Shown piece after piece: positions 57,880 through 64,000 of a stretch of 64,000 bases of DNA. Origin of the DNA: Nitrospira sp. GTDB lineage: Bacteria > Nitrospirota > Nitrospiria > Nitrospirales > Nitrospiraceae. Numbering within the stretch: the stretch's first letter is position 1; the number at the start of each line of letters is the position of its first letter. The stretch is taken from contig JABMDL010000002.1 in NCBI GenBank assembly GCA_015903945.1, forward strand, positions 1 through 64,000. The letters are read 5' to 3'. Below the pieces are notes generated by a model. That model ran no database searches, had not been told where the DNA came from, and worked only from the letters and a program-made list of their open reading frames with translations. The translations under genes were made by a program, and so were the position numbers.

Positions 57880-58717
57880 CAGTTGTGCGCGCTTCGCCTG
57901 GCGGGCCGCACAGGGAACCGCCGTGTGTCTGCTGCTGGCCGGATGCGCGCTGCTTCGGCCTGGGCTTGATATGCCGCTCAAGCAGGCTACGGCGGAAGAA
58001 TTGACGACGTTACTTCGTCAACGAGAGGCCGCCATTCAGTCAATGAAGGGGCTATTCAGCGCCAAGGTGCGTGGAGGGGGGATTCCCATCGCATCCCGTG
58101 TCGAGGGTACTGTGTACTATCGCCGCCCGAATGCCTTGAGGCTCAGGGGGTTTAATCCCATCGGCGGCGAGGTGTTTGAATTTGTTCAAGCGGAGGATTT
58201 GTACAAACTCCGGCTGCCGACGATGGGGCGTGTGCTGATCGGACGGGAGTCTGAGATGGAAGAAATGGGCAAGCTCGCACGTCCGTTTCAATTGAGTGTC
58301 TGGGCAGTGAGCGGGGTGTTGGGCACCAGTTCGCTCGGATCGGGAGAAACTGTGAGGCTGGTGGAGGACGGGGACCGGTATCGTCTGGATGTGTATGCAA
58401 CTTCGAATAGTGCAGTGCGTGAACGGATGCTGGTCCGCCGATTGTGGTTTGATCGACGAACGTTGTTGGTTGTTCAGGAAGATCGGTTAGGGGGGGGCGG
58501 TGAGGTGGATGCCACCATTCACTATGAAGACTTCCGACCGCTCGACAATCAGGCCGACAGGCCCTTGCCGGGAAAGTCCGCATCGGTGCCACTTTTGATT
58601 CGTCCGTTCAAAATTTCTCTCGAGGATGGGCGAGAACAGGTCAGTGTCCAGGTCGTGTTCCATGAAATGCTGCCGAACCAACCAATTAAACATGAAGAAT
58701 TAGGTCAGGTATTTTAG
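57863..58717 (+). CDS. LolB-like/DUF4292 outer-membrane lipoprotein
   Basis: 284 residues from ATG 57863, inside the radA end, with GGGAGAGG 6 bases upstream. The signal is AAQGTAVCLLLAGC with a clear lipobox. The mature part resembles LolA/LolB-type lipid-binding half-barrels: AIQSMKGLFSAKVRGGG, VEGTVYYRRPNALRLRGF, YKLRLPTMGRVLIGRE, RRLWFDRRTLLVVQED. DUF4292 is the closest named relative I know. It probably handles lipoprotein or lipid transport at the outer membrane. Translation is coupled to radA. Confidence 0.75.
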   Translation: MSSSPNSCARFAWRAAQGTAVCLLLAGCALLRPGLDMPLKQATAEELTTLLRQREAAIQSMKGLFSAKVRGGGIPIASRVEGTVYYRRPNALRLRGFNPIGGEVFEFVQAEDLYKLRLPTMGRVLIGRESEMEEMGKLARPFQLSVWAVSGVLGTSSLGSGETVRLVEDGDRYRLDVYATSNSAVRERMLVRRLWFDRRTLLVVQEDRLGGGGEVDATIHYEDFRPLDNQADRPLPGKSASVPLLIRPFKISLEDGREQVSVQVVFHEMLPNQPIKHEELGQVF

Positions 58718-58760
58718 CGAAGATATGGCAACGGCAATATAAGATCAGAACGCTATTTTT

Positions 58761-59567
58761 ATGAAAATCTTGGCGATCGAGACGGCCACCGCATGGCAGA
58801 GCGTTGCGATTCTTGAGGAGAACCGGGTCCTGGCTCGACAAGACCAGGACGCCAGTGGTGCACATGGGACGCTGCTGCTGCCCGCGATTGAACGTCTACT
58901 CATGGAGACGCAATTGCGGCTCAACGATCTTGACGGACTGGCTTGTTCAGCGGGACCTGGGTCGTTTACCGGGATTCGTGTGGGGCTGGCAACGTGCCTC
59001 GGATTGCGAGCGGCGACCGGCCTTCCGCTGGTCCTCGTCCCGACATTGGAAGCAATGGCATGGGGTGTGACTTCGTCGGTTCTTCCCATCTGTCCCATTG
59101 TGACGAGCCGTAGAGGGGAACTCTATTGGGCGGTGTTTCGACGGACAGGAGACGATCAGTTGCATCGCCTCATGACGGAATGCGTCGGTCCTCCGGCTGC
59201 CTTGGCTCGGAGTCTTACCGAGCACACGCTGGTGTTCGGTGACGGATGGTCTGCGATGAATTCACAGATTCGTGCCGCGTTGCCCGTCTCTGTCATGGTT
59301 TCTGTGAGTCCCCTCGAGGTTAAGCCGTCGGCAGCGAGTGTGGCAGTTCTTGGGATGCAGCGGTTCCGTCGGGGAGATATTGCAGGCAATCGAGTGGAGC
59401 CGCTGTATGTGCAACGGGCTGAGGCCGAGCTTCAATATGACCGGTCTGGAGGGGTGTCACCGGTGATGCGTCGCCAAGAACGAGTGACGAATAAGATTGC
59501 GCAACGACTGGCGAGAGGGCGGCAAGGACGGCAGTCGGCAACTCAGCTGAGGAGGAAACATGCCTAA
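58761..59567 (+). CDS. tsaB: tRNA t6A biosynthesis protein TsaB
   Basis: 268 residues. TsaB is the non-catalytic ASKHA partner of TsaD in making threonylcarbamoyl-adenosine on tRNA. It shows MKILAIETATAWQSVAIL, HGTLLLPAIERLLMET, LDGLACSAGPGSFTGIRVGL and LVPTLEAMAWG. A basic C-terminal tail of about 35 residues (RRQERVTNKIAQRLARGRQG) is an extension. There is no clear Shine-Dalgarno. rimI overlaps its end by 8 bases, a common pairing in bacteria. Confidence 0.95.
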   Translation: MKILAIETATAWQSVAILEENRVLARQDQDASGAHGTLLLPAIERLLMETQLRLNDLDGLACSAGPGSFTGIRVGLATCLGLRAATGLPLVLVPTLEAMAWGVTSSVLPICPIVTSRRGELYWAVFRRTGDDQLHRLMTECVGPPAALARSLTEHTLVFGDGWSAMNSQIRAALPVSVMVSVSPLEVKPSAASVAVLGMQRFRRGDIAGNRVEPLYVQRAEAELQYDRSGGVSPVMRRQERVTNKIAQRLARGRQGRQSATQLRRKHA

Positions 59568-60099
59568 CCCTCCCTTCCGAATCGTTCCAGCCACGGCCGA
59601 CATGCTGCCGGACATCGTGCAATTAGAAGAAGCTTGCTTCTCAGCCCCGTGGACGCGCAAAATGCTCGAAGCAGAACTGACGGGTAACCAGTTTGCCCGC
59701 TTTCTCGTCGCGGTGGGATGTGAAGAAGGAAAGACCACCGAGTCGATTATCGGCTATCACTGTTTTTGGATTGTGTTCGAAGAGCTTCGTTTGATGAATC
59801 TGGCAGTTCGGGCATCCATGCGTCGCGAAGGAATCGGACAGGCGCTCGCTCTCGAGGCAGTTCGTGTCGGTGCAGGACTTGCTGCGAGCCGAGCGTTGTT
59901 GGAGGTGCGGGCTTCGAATGAGGCTGCGCAGGGTCTGTACAGGAAACTGGGCTTTGTGCCTATCAGCACTCGCCGCCAGTATTATACGAATCCCACGGAG
60001 GATGCGGTGATTATGGAGTTGGTCCCCCTTGTTGTGCCGGAGAACGAACGGGAGACCCGTTTGTTTCCGGTGGGAGGTGGTTCGGTCTCAGCACACTAA
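59560..60099 (+). CDS. rimI: Ribosomal protein S18-alanine N-acetyltransferase RimI
   Basis: 179 residues, a GNAT fold. The acetyl-CoA loop is MRREGIGQALALEAVR; the N-terminal LEEACFSAPWTRKMLEAELT and the C-terminal EVRASNEAAQGLYRKLGFVP are RimI-like. It acetylates the N-terminal Ala of S18, although some homologues have wider substrates. It overlaps tsaB by 8 bases, so the pair is translated together. Slightly longer than E. coli RimI at the C-terminus. Confidence 0.92.
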   Translation: MPNPPFRIVPATADMLPDIVQLEEACFSAPWTRKMLEAELTGNQFARFLVAVGCEEGKTTESIIGYHCFWIVFEELRLMNLAVRASMRREGIGQALALEAVRVGAGLAASRALLEVRASNEAAQGLYRKLGFVPISTRRQYYTNPTEDAVIMELVPLVVPENERETRLFPVGGGSVSAH

Positions 60100-60119
60100 C
60101 CTAATCCAGGAGGTGTCGC

Positions 60120-60362
60120 ATGTTGACGGATGAGGCAATTCTCGAACAACTTCGTCAATCCAACTCGGAATTTCGCGAGCTGGAACTTTCTCACCATCGG
60201 TTGGATCTTGAGCTGAATGAGTTGCAAAAACGCCATGTGCTGACTCCGGCTGAAGAACTCGAAAAAAGACGTATGCAGAAAGAAAAACTGGTCAAGAAGG
60301 ACAAGCTGGCGGAACTGATCCGCCTGTATCGTGAGCACGGGTTACAACCTACTGCGCATTGA
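60120..60362 (+). CDS. DUF465/YdcH family protein
   Basis: 80 residues, fully helical and charged. Matches the YdcH/DUF465 pattern (SEFRELELSHHRLDLELNEL, MQKEKLVKKDKLAELIRLYR). A perfect AGGAGG lies 7 bases before ATG 60120. The role of the family is unknown. It lies 20 bases after rimI and 45 bases before tatC, in one run. Confidence 0.88.
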   Translation: MLTDEAILEQLRQSNSEFRELELSHHRLDLELNELQKRHVLTPAEELEKRRMQKEKLVKKDKLAELIRLYREHGLQPTAH

Positions 60363-60407
60363 GGAAACCGTTCCGCCGCCGGCGCACCCGGCGGTGGAAC
60401 GCTTGCC

Positions 60408-61184
60408 ATGGACAAGATTGTCAATCCGCTTGCCGCGCATATTCAGGCCGTCAAGCGCCGATTGATCATCATCGGATTCACCATTCTCGCCTCGTTAATC
60501 GGCACCTTCTCGTTCTCGTCAGACATGGTGGCGTGGTTGAACCGGCCCTTCCAGAATCAGCTGGTGTTCTATGGGCCGACGGAAGCCCTCTTTGCGTCGA
60601 TTAAAGTATCGTTGCTGGCGGCGGTCATCCTGAGTCTCCCCGTTGTCTTCTATCAATTCTGGAAATTCGTCGAGCCGGCGCTGTTGCCGAAGGAACAGCG
60701 TTGGGCCATTCCACTGTTTTGTCTGGCTGGCGGTTTTTTTACGATGGGGTTGGTGTTTTGCAATCTTGTGATTCTTCCCCTGGTGATCGATTTCTTTGTG
60801 AGTTTTGGACTGGATCGGGATGTGACCCCGCAGCTGAGCGTCGGTACGTATATTGATTTTAATGTGAAATTCTTGCTGGTCTTCGGCTGCGCGTTCGAGC
60901 TACCGCTGGCCATGACGCTGCTTGCGGCAACAGGGGCGGTCTCGGCGCGAGGCTTTGCGCAGTACCGGAAACATGCCATCTTGTCCAGCCTCATCCTCTC
61001 GGCGGTCGTAACACCGGATGCGACGCTGTTCACGATGCTGCTGATGGCGGTGCCGTTGGTGGTGCTGTATGAAGTCGGTATTCTCGGAGCCCGGCTATTT
61101 GGCCGTGATCGGAATGACGGCCCCATCGATCTACCGCTTGATCCGAATCTGCCCATGGGAACTGCAGGGAATCGAGTCCGATGA
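60408..61184 (+). CDS. tatC: Twin-arginine translocase subunit TatC
   Basis: 258 residues with six helices. TatC is the receptor that binds twin-arginine signal peptides of folded cargo. Typical parts are the N-terminal HIQAVKRRLIIIGFTILASL, FYGPTEALFASIKVSLLAAV, YQFWKFVEPALLPKEQRWAI and the later TYIDFNVKFLLVFGCAFELP with its conserved Glu. No tatA/B gene lies next to it in this window. The next gene overlaps its stop by 4 bases (ATGA). Confidence 0.95.
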   Translation: MDKIVNPLAAHIQAVKRRLIIIGFTILASLIGTFSFSSDMVAWLNRPFQNQLVFYGPTEALFASIKVSLLAAVILSLPVVFYQFWKFVEPALLPKEQRWAIPLFCLAGGFFTMGLVFCNLVILPLVIDFFVSFGLDRDVTPQLSVGTYIDFNVKFLLVFGCAFELPLAMTLLAATGAVSARGFAQYRKHAILSSLILSAVVTPDATLFTMLLMAVPLVVLYEVGILGARLFGRDRNDGPIDLPLDPNLPMGTAGNRVR

Positions 61185-62221
61185 CATCGGCAGGCCACAG
61201 CATGTCGGGCATGAGATTCTGTTTCGCGGTGATGCTCCTCATTGGTTGCGCCGCCACTGGTGCGGATGCGGAAGGGCCGGCGGCTGGACCGTTTGATCGA
61301 TCGGCCACGAGCGTCCAAGCCTTGGCGATCGCGGGAAATGGGGCAGTCTACGCAGGTTCCTTCGGCCATGGGATTTTTCGCTCAAGCGATCGTGGTGCAA
61401 TCTGGGAGCCAGTAGGGATTGGTGTCACCGATCCCTATATCTTGAGCTTGGCTGTGACCAGAGAAGGAATCGTGTATGCCGGCACCTTTCGCGGGGGCAT
61501 ATTTCGTTCCCGCGACGAAGGCAAGACATGGCAACCTGTGAATGCAGGCCTCAAACGGCTGGAGGTCAAAGCGCTCATGGCGGTGGACGAGGAGCTGTAT
61601 GCGGGAACCGGCGACGGTGTGTATCGGCTCCAGGGGTCGGAGGATCGGTGGTCGGTCGTGACGACGGGGTTAGACGACGTACTGGTTCATGCACTGGCTC
61701 GCTCTTCGGATGGGACCTTGTATGCCGGAACCTCTGGCAAAGGGATTCTGCGTTTCAAACGCCAGTCATCCGGCTGGGTTCGGCTGCAGCATGGTTTGAA
61801 GAATCATGAAGGGATGATCGAGAATTTTATCCGGGTGATCGTCGTGGACCAGGAGCAGGGAATTCTAGCCGGCACGTTCGATGGCGGGGTGTTTCGGAGT
61901 GCGGACGGCGGTCAGACATGGCGAGGGATCAGCCGAGCGTTGCCGAACGATTCGATCCGCGGAATTGCTCTGCTTGACCAGGGCTTGATCGTGGCCACGG
62001 GGAACGGTATTTTTAAAACCATGGACAACGGCAAGCAATGGGTTCCCGTGAACAAAGGGCTGACGAGCCCGGCAGTCCAGTCGTTGATCGCTTCCGGAGA
62101 CGGAAGTTTTTATGCGGGGACGAGCGCGGGGGTATTCCGCAGCGACGACGGAGTGACCTGGGTTGCCGTCAATCAAGGTCTTGAGGCAGGCGTTGCACCG
62201 CCGCCGTTTCTCTTTCGATAA
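61181..62221 (+). CDS. Secreted BNR/YCF48-like beta-propeller protein
   Basis: 346 residues from ATG 61181, in a 4-base overlap with tatC; ATG 61202 or 61211 would give a neater signal peptide (MRFCFAVMLLIGCAATGADA). The rest is at least six BNR/Asp-box-like repeats of the form VYAGTFRGGIFRSRDEGKTW and IFKTMDNGKQW. Similar repeats occur in sialidase-like and YCF48-type propellers. No catalytic residues are evident. It is probably a periplasmic scaffold. Confidence 0.85.
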   Translation: MTSAGHSMSGMRFCFAVMLLIGCAATGADAEGPAAGPFDRSATSVQALAIAGNGAVYAGSFGHGIFRSSDRGAIWEPVGIGVTDPYILSLAVTREGIVYAGTFRGGIFRSRDEGKTWQPVNAGLKRLEVKALMAVDEELYAGTGDGVYRLQGSEDRWSVVTTGLDDVLVHALARSSDGTLYAGTSGKGILRFKRQSSGWVRLQHGLKNHEGMIENFIRVIVVDQEQGILAGTFDGGVFRSADGGQTWRGISRALPNDSIRGIALLDQGLIVATGNGIFKTMDNGKQWVPVNKGLTSPAVQSLIASGDGSFYAGTSAGVFRSDDGVTWVAVNQGLEAGVAPPPFLFR

Positions 62222-62248
62222 CACAGTCACCGTGAAAGGATCGATATC

Positions 62249-62758
62249 ATGGCCGATATGACAGAAAAAACTCAGGCACGGATCGCCCTGGCCAGCAAAG
62301 GGGTGCCCATGGGGGAGATCGTGATCAGATTTTTCCCCGATGTGGCACCTGGCCACGTCAAGAATTTCGTGAAGCTGTCGCGGGAAGGGTTTTATAATGG
62401 CACAACCTTTCATCGAGTCATCCCCGGGTTCATGATTCAAGGCGGAGATCCCAACAGTAAGAACCCAGACCGATCGATGCATGGCATGGGCGGCCCGGGC
62501 TACAAGGTCAAAGCCGAGTTTAACAGCAAGCCGCACAAACGTGGCATCGTATCGATGGCCCGGGCAAACGACCCGGACAGCGCCGGCTCACAGTTTTTTA
62601 TCTGTGTGGCGGACGCCAACTTTTTGGATTGGCAATACACCGTGTTCGGGGAAGTCATCAGCGGCATGGACGTGGCCGACAAGGTCGTGAGCATGAAACG
62701 AGACGGGCGGGATAATCCTCTGGAACGTGTAGAAATGACCGTGACTATCACGGAGTAG
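62249..62758 (+). CDS. Cyclophilin-type peptidyl-prolyl isomerase
   Basis: 169 residues. The catalytic segment is FYNGTTFHRVIPGFMIQGGD with its conserved Arg and Phe, followed by MARANDPDSAGSQFFICVAD and YTVFGEVISGMDVADKV. This is the single-domain PpiB-like cytosolic form, without signal peptide. AAAGGA precedes ATG 62249. It lies 27 bases after the BNR gene. Confidence 0.94.
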   Translation: MADMTEKTQARIALASKGVPMGEIVIRFFPDVAPGHVKNFVKLSREGFYNGTTFHRVIPGFMIQGGDPNSKNPDRSMHGMGGPGYKVKAEFNSKPHKRGIVSMARANDPDSAGSQFFICVADANFLDWQYTVFGEVISGMDVADKVVSMKRDGRDNPLERVEMTVTITE

Positions 62759-62810
62759 ATGTCGAGTGGTGACTGCTAGGTTAGAAAGAAAACCATACGG
62801 CTGGCTGCCA

Positions 62811-63515
62811 ATGTATCGCCGTGTCTCAGCACTCAGCACGCTGCTCTCAGTACTGATTGTGTTGGCCGGCTGTGCGACCCCGCATGTGCCGTCGCGAATC
62901 GTCTATGAAGATCCGGTCAACTATGTGCGGTTAGAAGAGGACCAGACAGTTCTGCCGGAATGGCCGCAAGGCCATTTCTCCCATCCCGCAGTGTTAGAGA
63001 AGGAGCTGATGCGGACGATCTTGTCGAGCCTCAAGGTCCAAGAATATCGCATCGCGCCGCAACGGTGGCTTCAAGGCGAGGCGCCGCTCGTTGCCGTCTT
63101 CACAGAGGATGAGCTGGCGTTGTTGTCGGCACAGCTGACGGATGGGCTGGCACAGGCTCAATACAATGAGCGGGTGACATTTTATTTGAGCCAGCCGCTG
63201 ACCTTCATGCGACGCACCATTACATCCGGCGGGGTTTATGTGAGAGGGAACGAGTTGCACCTTCTGTTGGGTAATTGGCGGATCATCTACGGAGTTCCCT
63301 CCTATGGGATGATTTACGATCGTCGATATCCGATGCGACCGACGGCTGCCAAGGGGTTCAGCCTGTTCTTTGAACCGGCGGATGCCGTAATTGCGCAGGA
63401 AAGCAGTTTCGTGGACGATCTCTTCGCTAATACAAAAGATGAATTGGTGATCGATTTGAGCAAGGTTCAGATCGCAGATCCTGTGCCGAGCTTTCGCTCC
63501 CCCAGTGTGTTCTAG
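62811..63515 (+). CDS. Putative lipoprotein, unknown
   Basis: 234 residues from ATG 62811 (MYRRVSALSTLLSVLIVLAG); GTG starts up to 62766 are possible. The lipobox is LAGC with Cys near 21. The mature part is mixed alpha/beta (VYEDPVNYVRLEEDQTVLPE, FSHPAVLEKELMRTILSSL, VAVFTEDELALLSAQLTDGL, VYVRGNELHLLLGNWRIIYG). No family that I recognise. Many Nitrospira envelope lipoproteins look like this. Confidence 0.7.
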   Translation: MYRRVSALSTLLSVLIVLAGCATPHVPSRIVYEDPVNYVRLEEDQTVLPEWPQGHFSHPAVLEKELMRTILSSLKVQEYRIAPQRWLQGEAPLVAVFTEDELALLSAQLTDGLAQAQYNERVTFYLSQPLTFMRRTITSGGVYVRGNELHLLLGNWRIIYGVPSYGMIYDRRYPMRPTAAKGFSLFFEPADAVIAQESSFVDDLFANTKDELVIDLSKVQIADPVPSFRSPSVF

Positions 63516-63553
63516 ATGATCGGACGGCTGATCTGCCGCGGTGGAGTGGATAT

Positions 63554-64000
63554 CTACCGGTAGGCCGATGTCCGCCAATACATACGCGGGACTTCTTTAA
63601 TCGCTTCAAAGATCGTAGGCCAGCCAAGTTTGCTGTGACCGTGAATACGGTCCCGGAAGCGGATCGGCAGCTCAGTAATTACCCCACCTGCCTGGAAGGC
63701 TCGCCAGGCCATTTCAACTTGGAAGACATAGCCCTTTGCCTTGACCCGGCCCAAATTCATTTCCGCTAATAGTTCTCGGCGGAAGCAGCGGAATCCTCCG
63801 GTCCAATCACGAATGGTCGAACCAAGAAACAGGCTGACGTAGGCATTGCCCAGTCGTGAGACTAAGCGCCTACGCTGATCCCAGTTTTCCGTTCCTCCTC
63901 CTGGAATGTAGCGGCTTCCAATGACCAAATCGGCCGTTGCGCTCTTATGGACCATACGCGGTAAGTCCCAAGGCGCATGGCTGAAGTCGCAGTCCATCTC
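63554..64000 (-). CDS. Glycosyltransferase family 2, polyprenol-phosphate type (5' end outside window)
   Basis: 149 C-terminal residues are visible; the frame runs off the right edge. MDCDFSHAPWDLPRMVHKSA is the DxD metal/nucleotide site of dolichyl/polyprenyl-phosphate mannose synthase (DPM1) relatives. IGSRYIPGGGTENWDQRRRL, DWTGGFRCFRRELL and the final PIRFRDRIHGHSKLGWPTIF fit the same group. It should transfer a sugar from a nucleotide donor to a polyprenyl phosphate at the membrane. The nucleotide and sugar cannot be told. Confidence 0.88.
   Translation of the reverse strand, partial: EMDCDFSHAPWDLPRMVHKSATADLVIGSRYIPGGGTENWDQRRRLVSRLGNAYVSLFLGSTIRDWTGGFRCFRRELLAEMNLGRVKAKGYVFQVEMAWRAFQAGGVITELPIRFRDRIHGHSKLGWPTIFEAIKEVPRMYWRTSAYR

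Noticed and set aside
1-64000. CRISPR arrays, toxin-antitoxin pairs, phage or insertion-sequence genes
   Set aside because: I looked for regularly spaced repeats, paired small ORFs and transposase or integrase motifs and saw none that hold up.

Overview
The window looks like a chromosomal piece of a Nitrospira-type bacterium (phylum Nitrospirota). This is an inference from gene content and GC-rich codon use, not a database result. Supporting points are a two-subunit pyruvate carboxylase, paired DUF507 proteins, an O2-dependent protoporphyrinogen oxidase beside ferrochelatase and hemE, paired acyl-lipid desaturases, and many small putative lipoproteins. No prophage, CRISPR array or intact insertion sequence was seen. 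One tRNA gene (Ala, anticodon CGC) is present.

Layout. 1-4.2 kb: PP2C phosphatase, a YprB-like exonuclease, two DUF507 proteins, a TPR lipoprotein and a Bcp peroxiredoxin. 4.2-12.5 kb: TenA, soluble transhydrogenase, a lipoprotein thiol peroxidase, a hydrolase and pyruvate carboxylase (pycB, pycA). 12.5-18.9 kb: envelope and small proteins, including a run FmdB zinc ribbon / periplasmic binding protein / IPT protein / PilZ / HMA-like protein, and an EamA transporter. 18.9-28.4 kb: two desaturases, hemE-hemH-hemG, a CFA-synthase-like methyltransferase, a flavin reductase and a Sel1 protein. 28.6-39.6 kb: MazG, TerC, an NtrY/NtrX-like two-component pair, purM-purN and a DUF72 protein. 39.7-45 kb: tRNA-Ala followed by a gene-poor stretch with two large FN3 plus beta-propeller lipoproteins. 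45.1-49.9 kb: a compact phosphorelay (REC-Cys4, REC-GGDEF, hybrid kinase, Hpt). 50-64 kb: mostly housekeeping genes (YqeY, MFS, HtpX, squalene/phytoene synthase, RadA, LolB-like, TsaB, RimI, TatC, cyclophilin), ending in a partial glycosyltransferase.

Functional links. The desaturases, the CFA-type methyltransferase and a cytochrome-b5-reductase-like flavoprotein form a neighbourhood for membrane-lipid modification around haem biosynthesis. The phosphorelay has every part from sensor to c-di-GMP output, and a PilZ receptor lies elsewhere in the window.

The most interesting signals are non-coding. Five genes without a Shine-Dalgarno sequence (yprB-like, hemE, purM, the DUF72 gene and the secreted-protein gene at 53024) have a sigma70-like promoter whose -10 box ends only 6-9 bases before the ATG, which suggests leaderless mRNAs. 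There are several unrelated families of intergenic palindromes, including a 217-bp MITE-like element at 29009-29225 and a 124-bp one at 36744-36867. A 101-bp palindrome sits between a promoter and the tRNA-Ala gene. An 11-mer, TTGTGTATAAT, occurs ahead of three unrelated genes.
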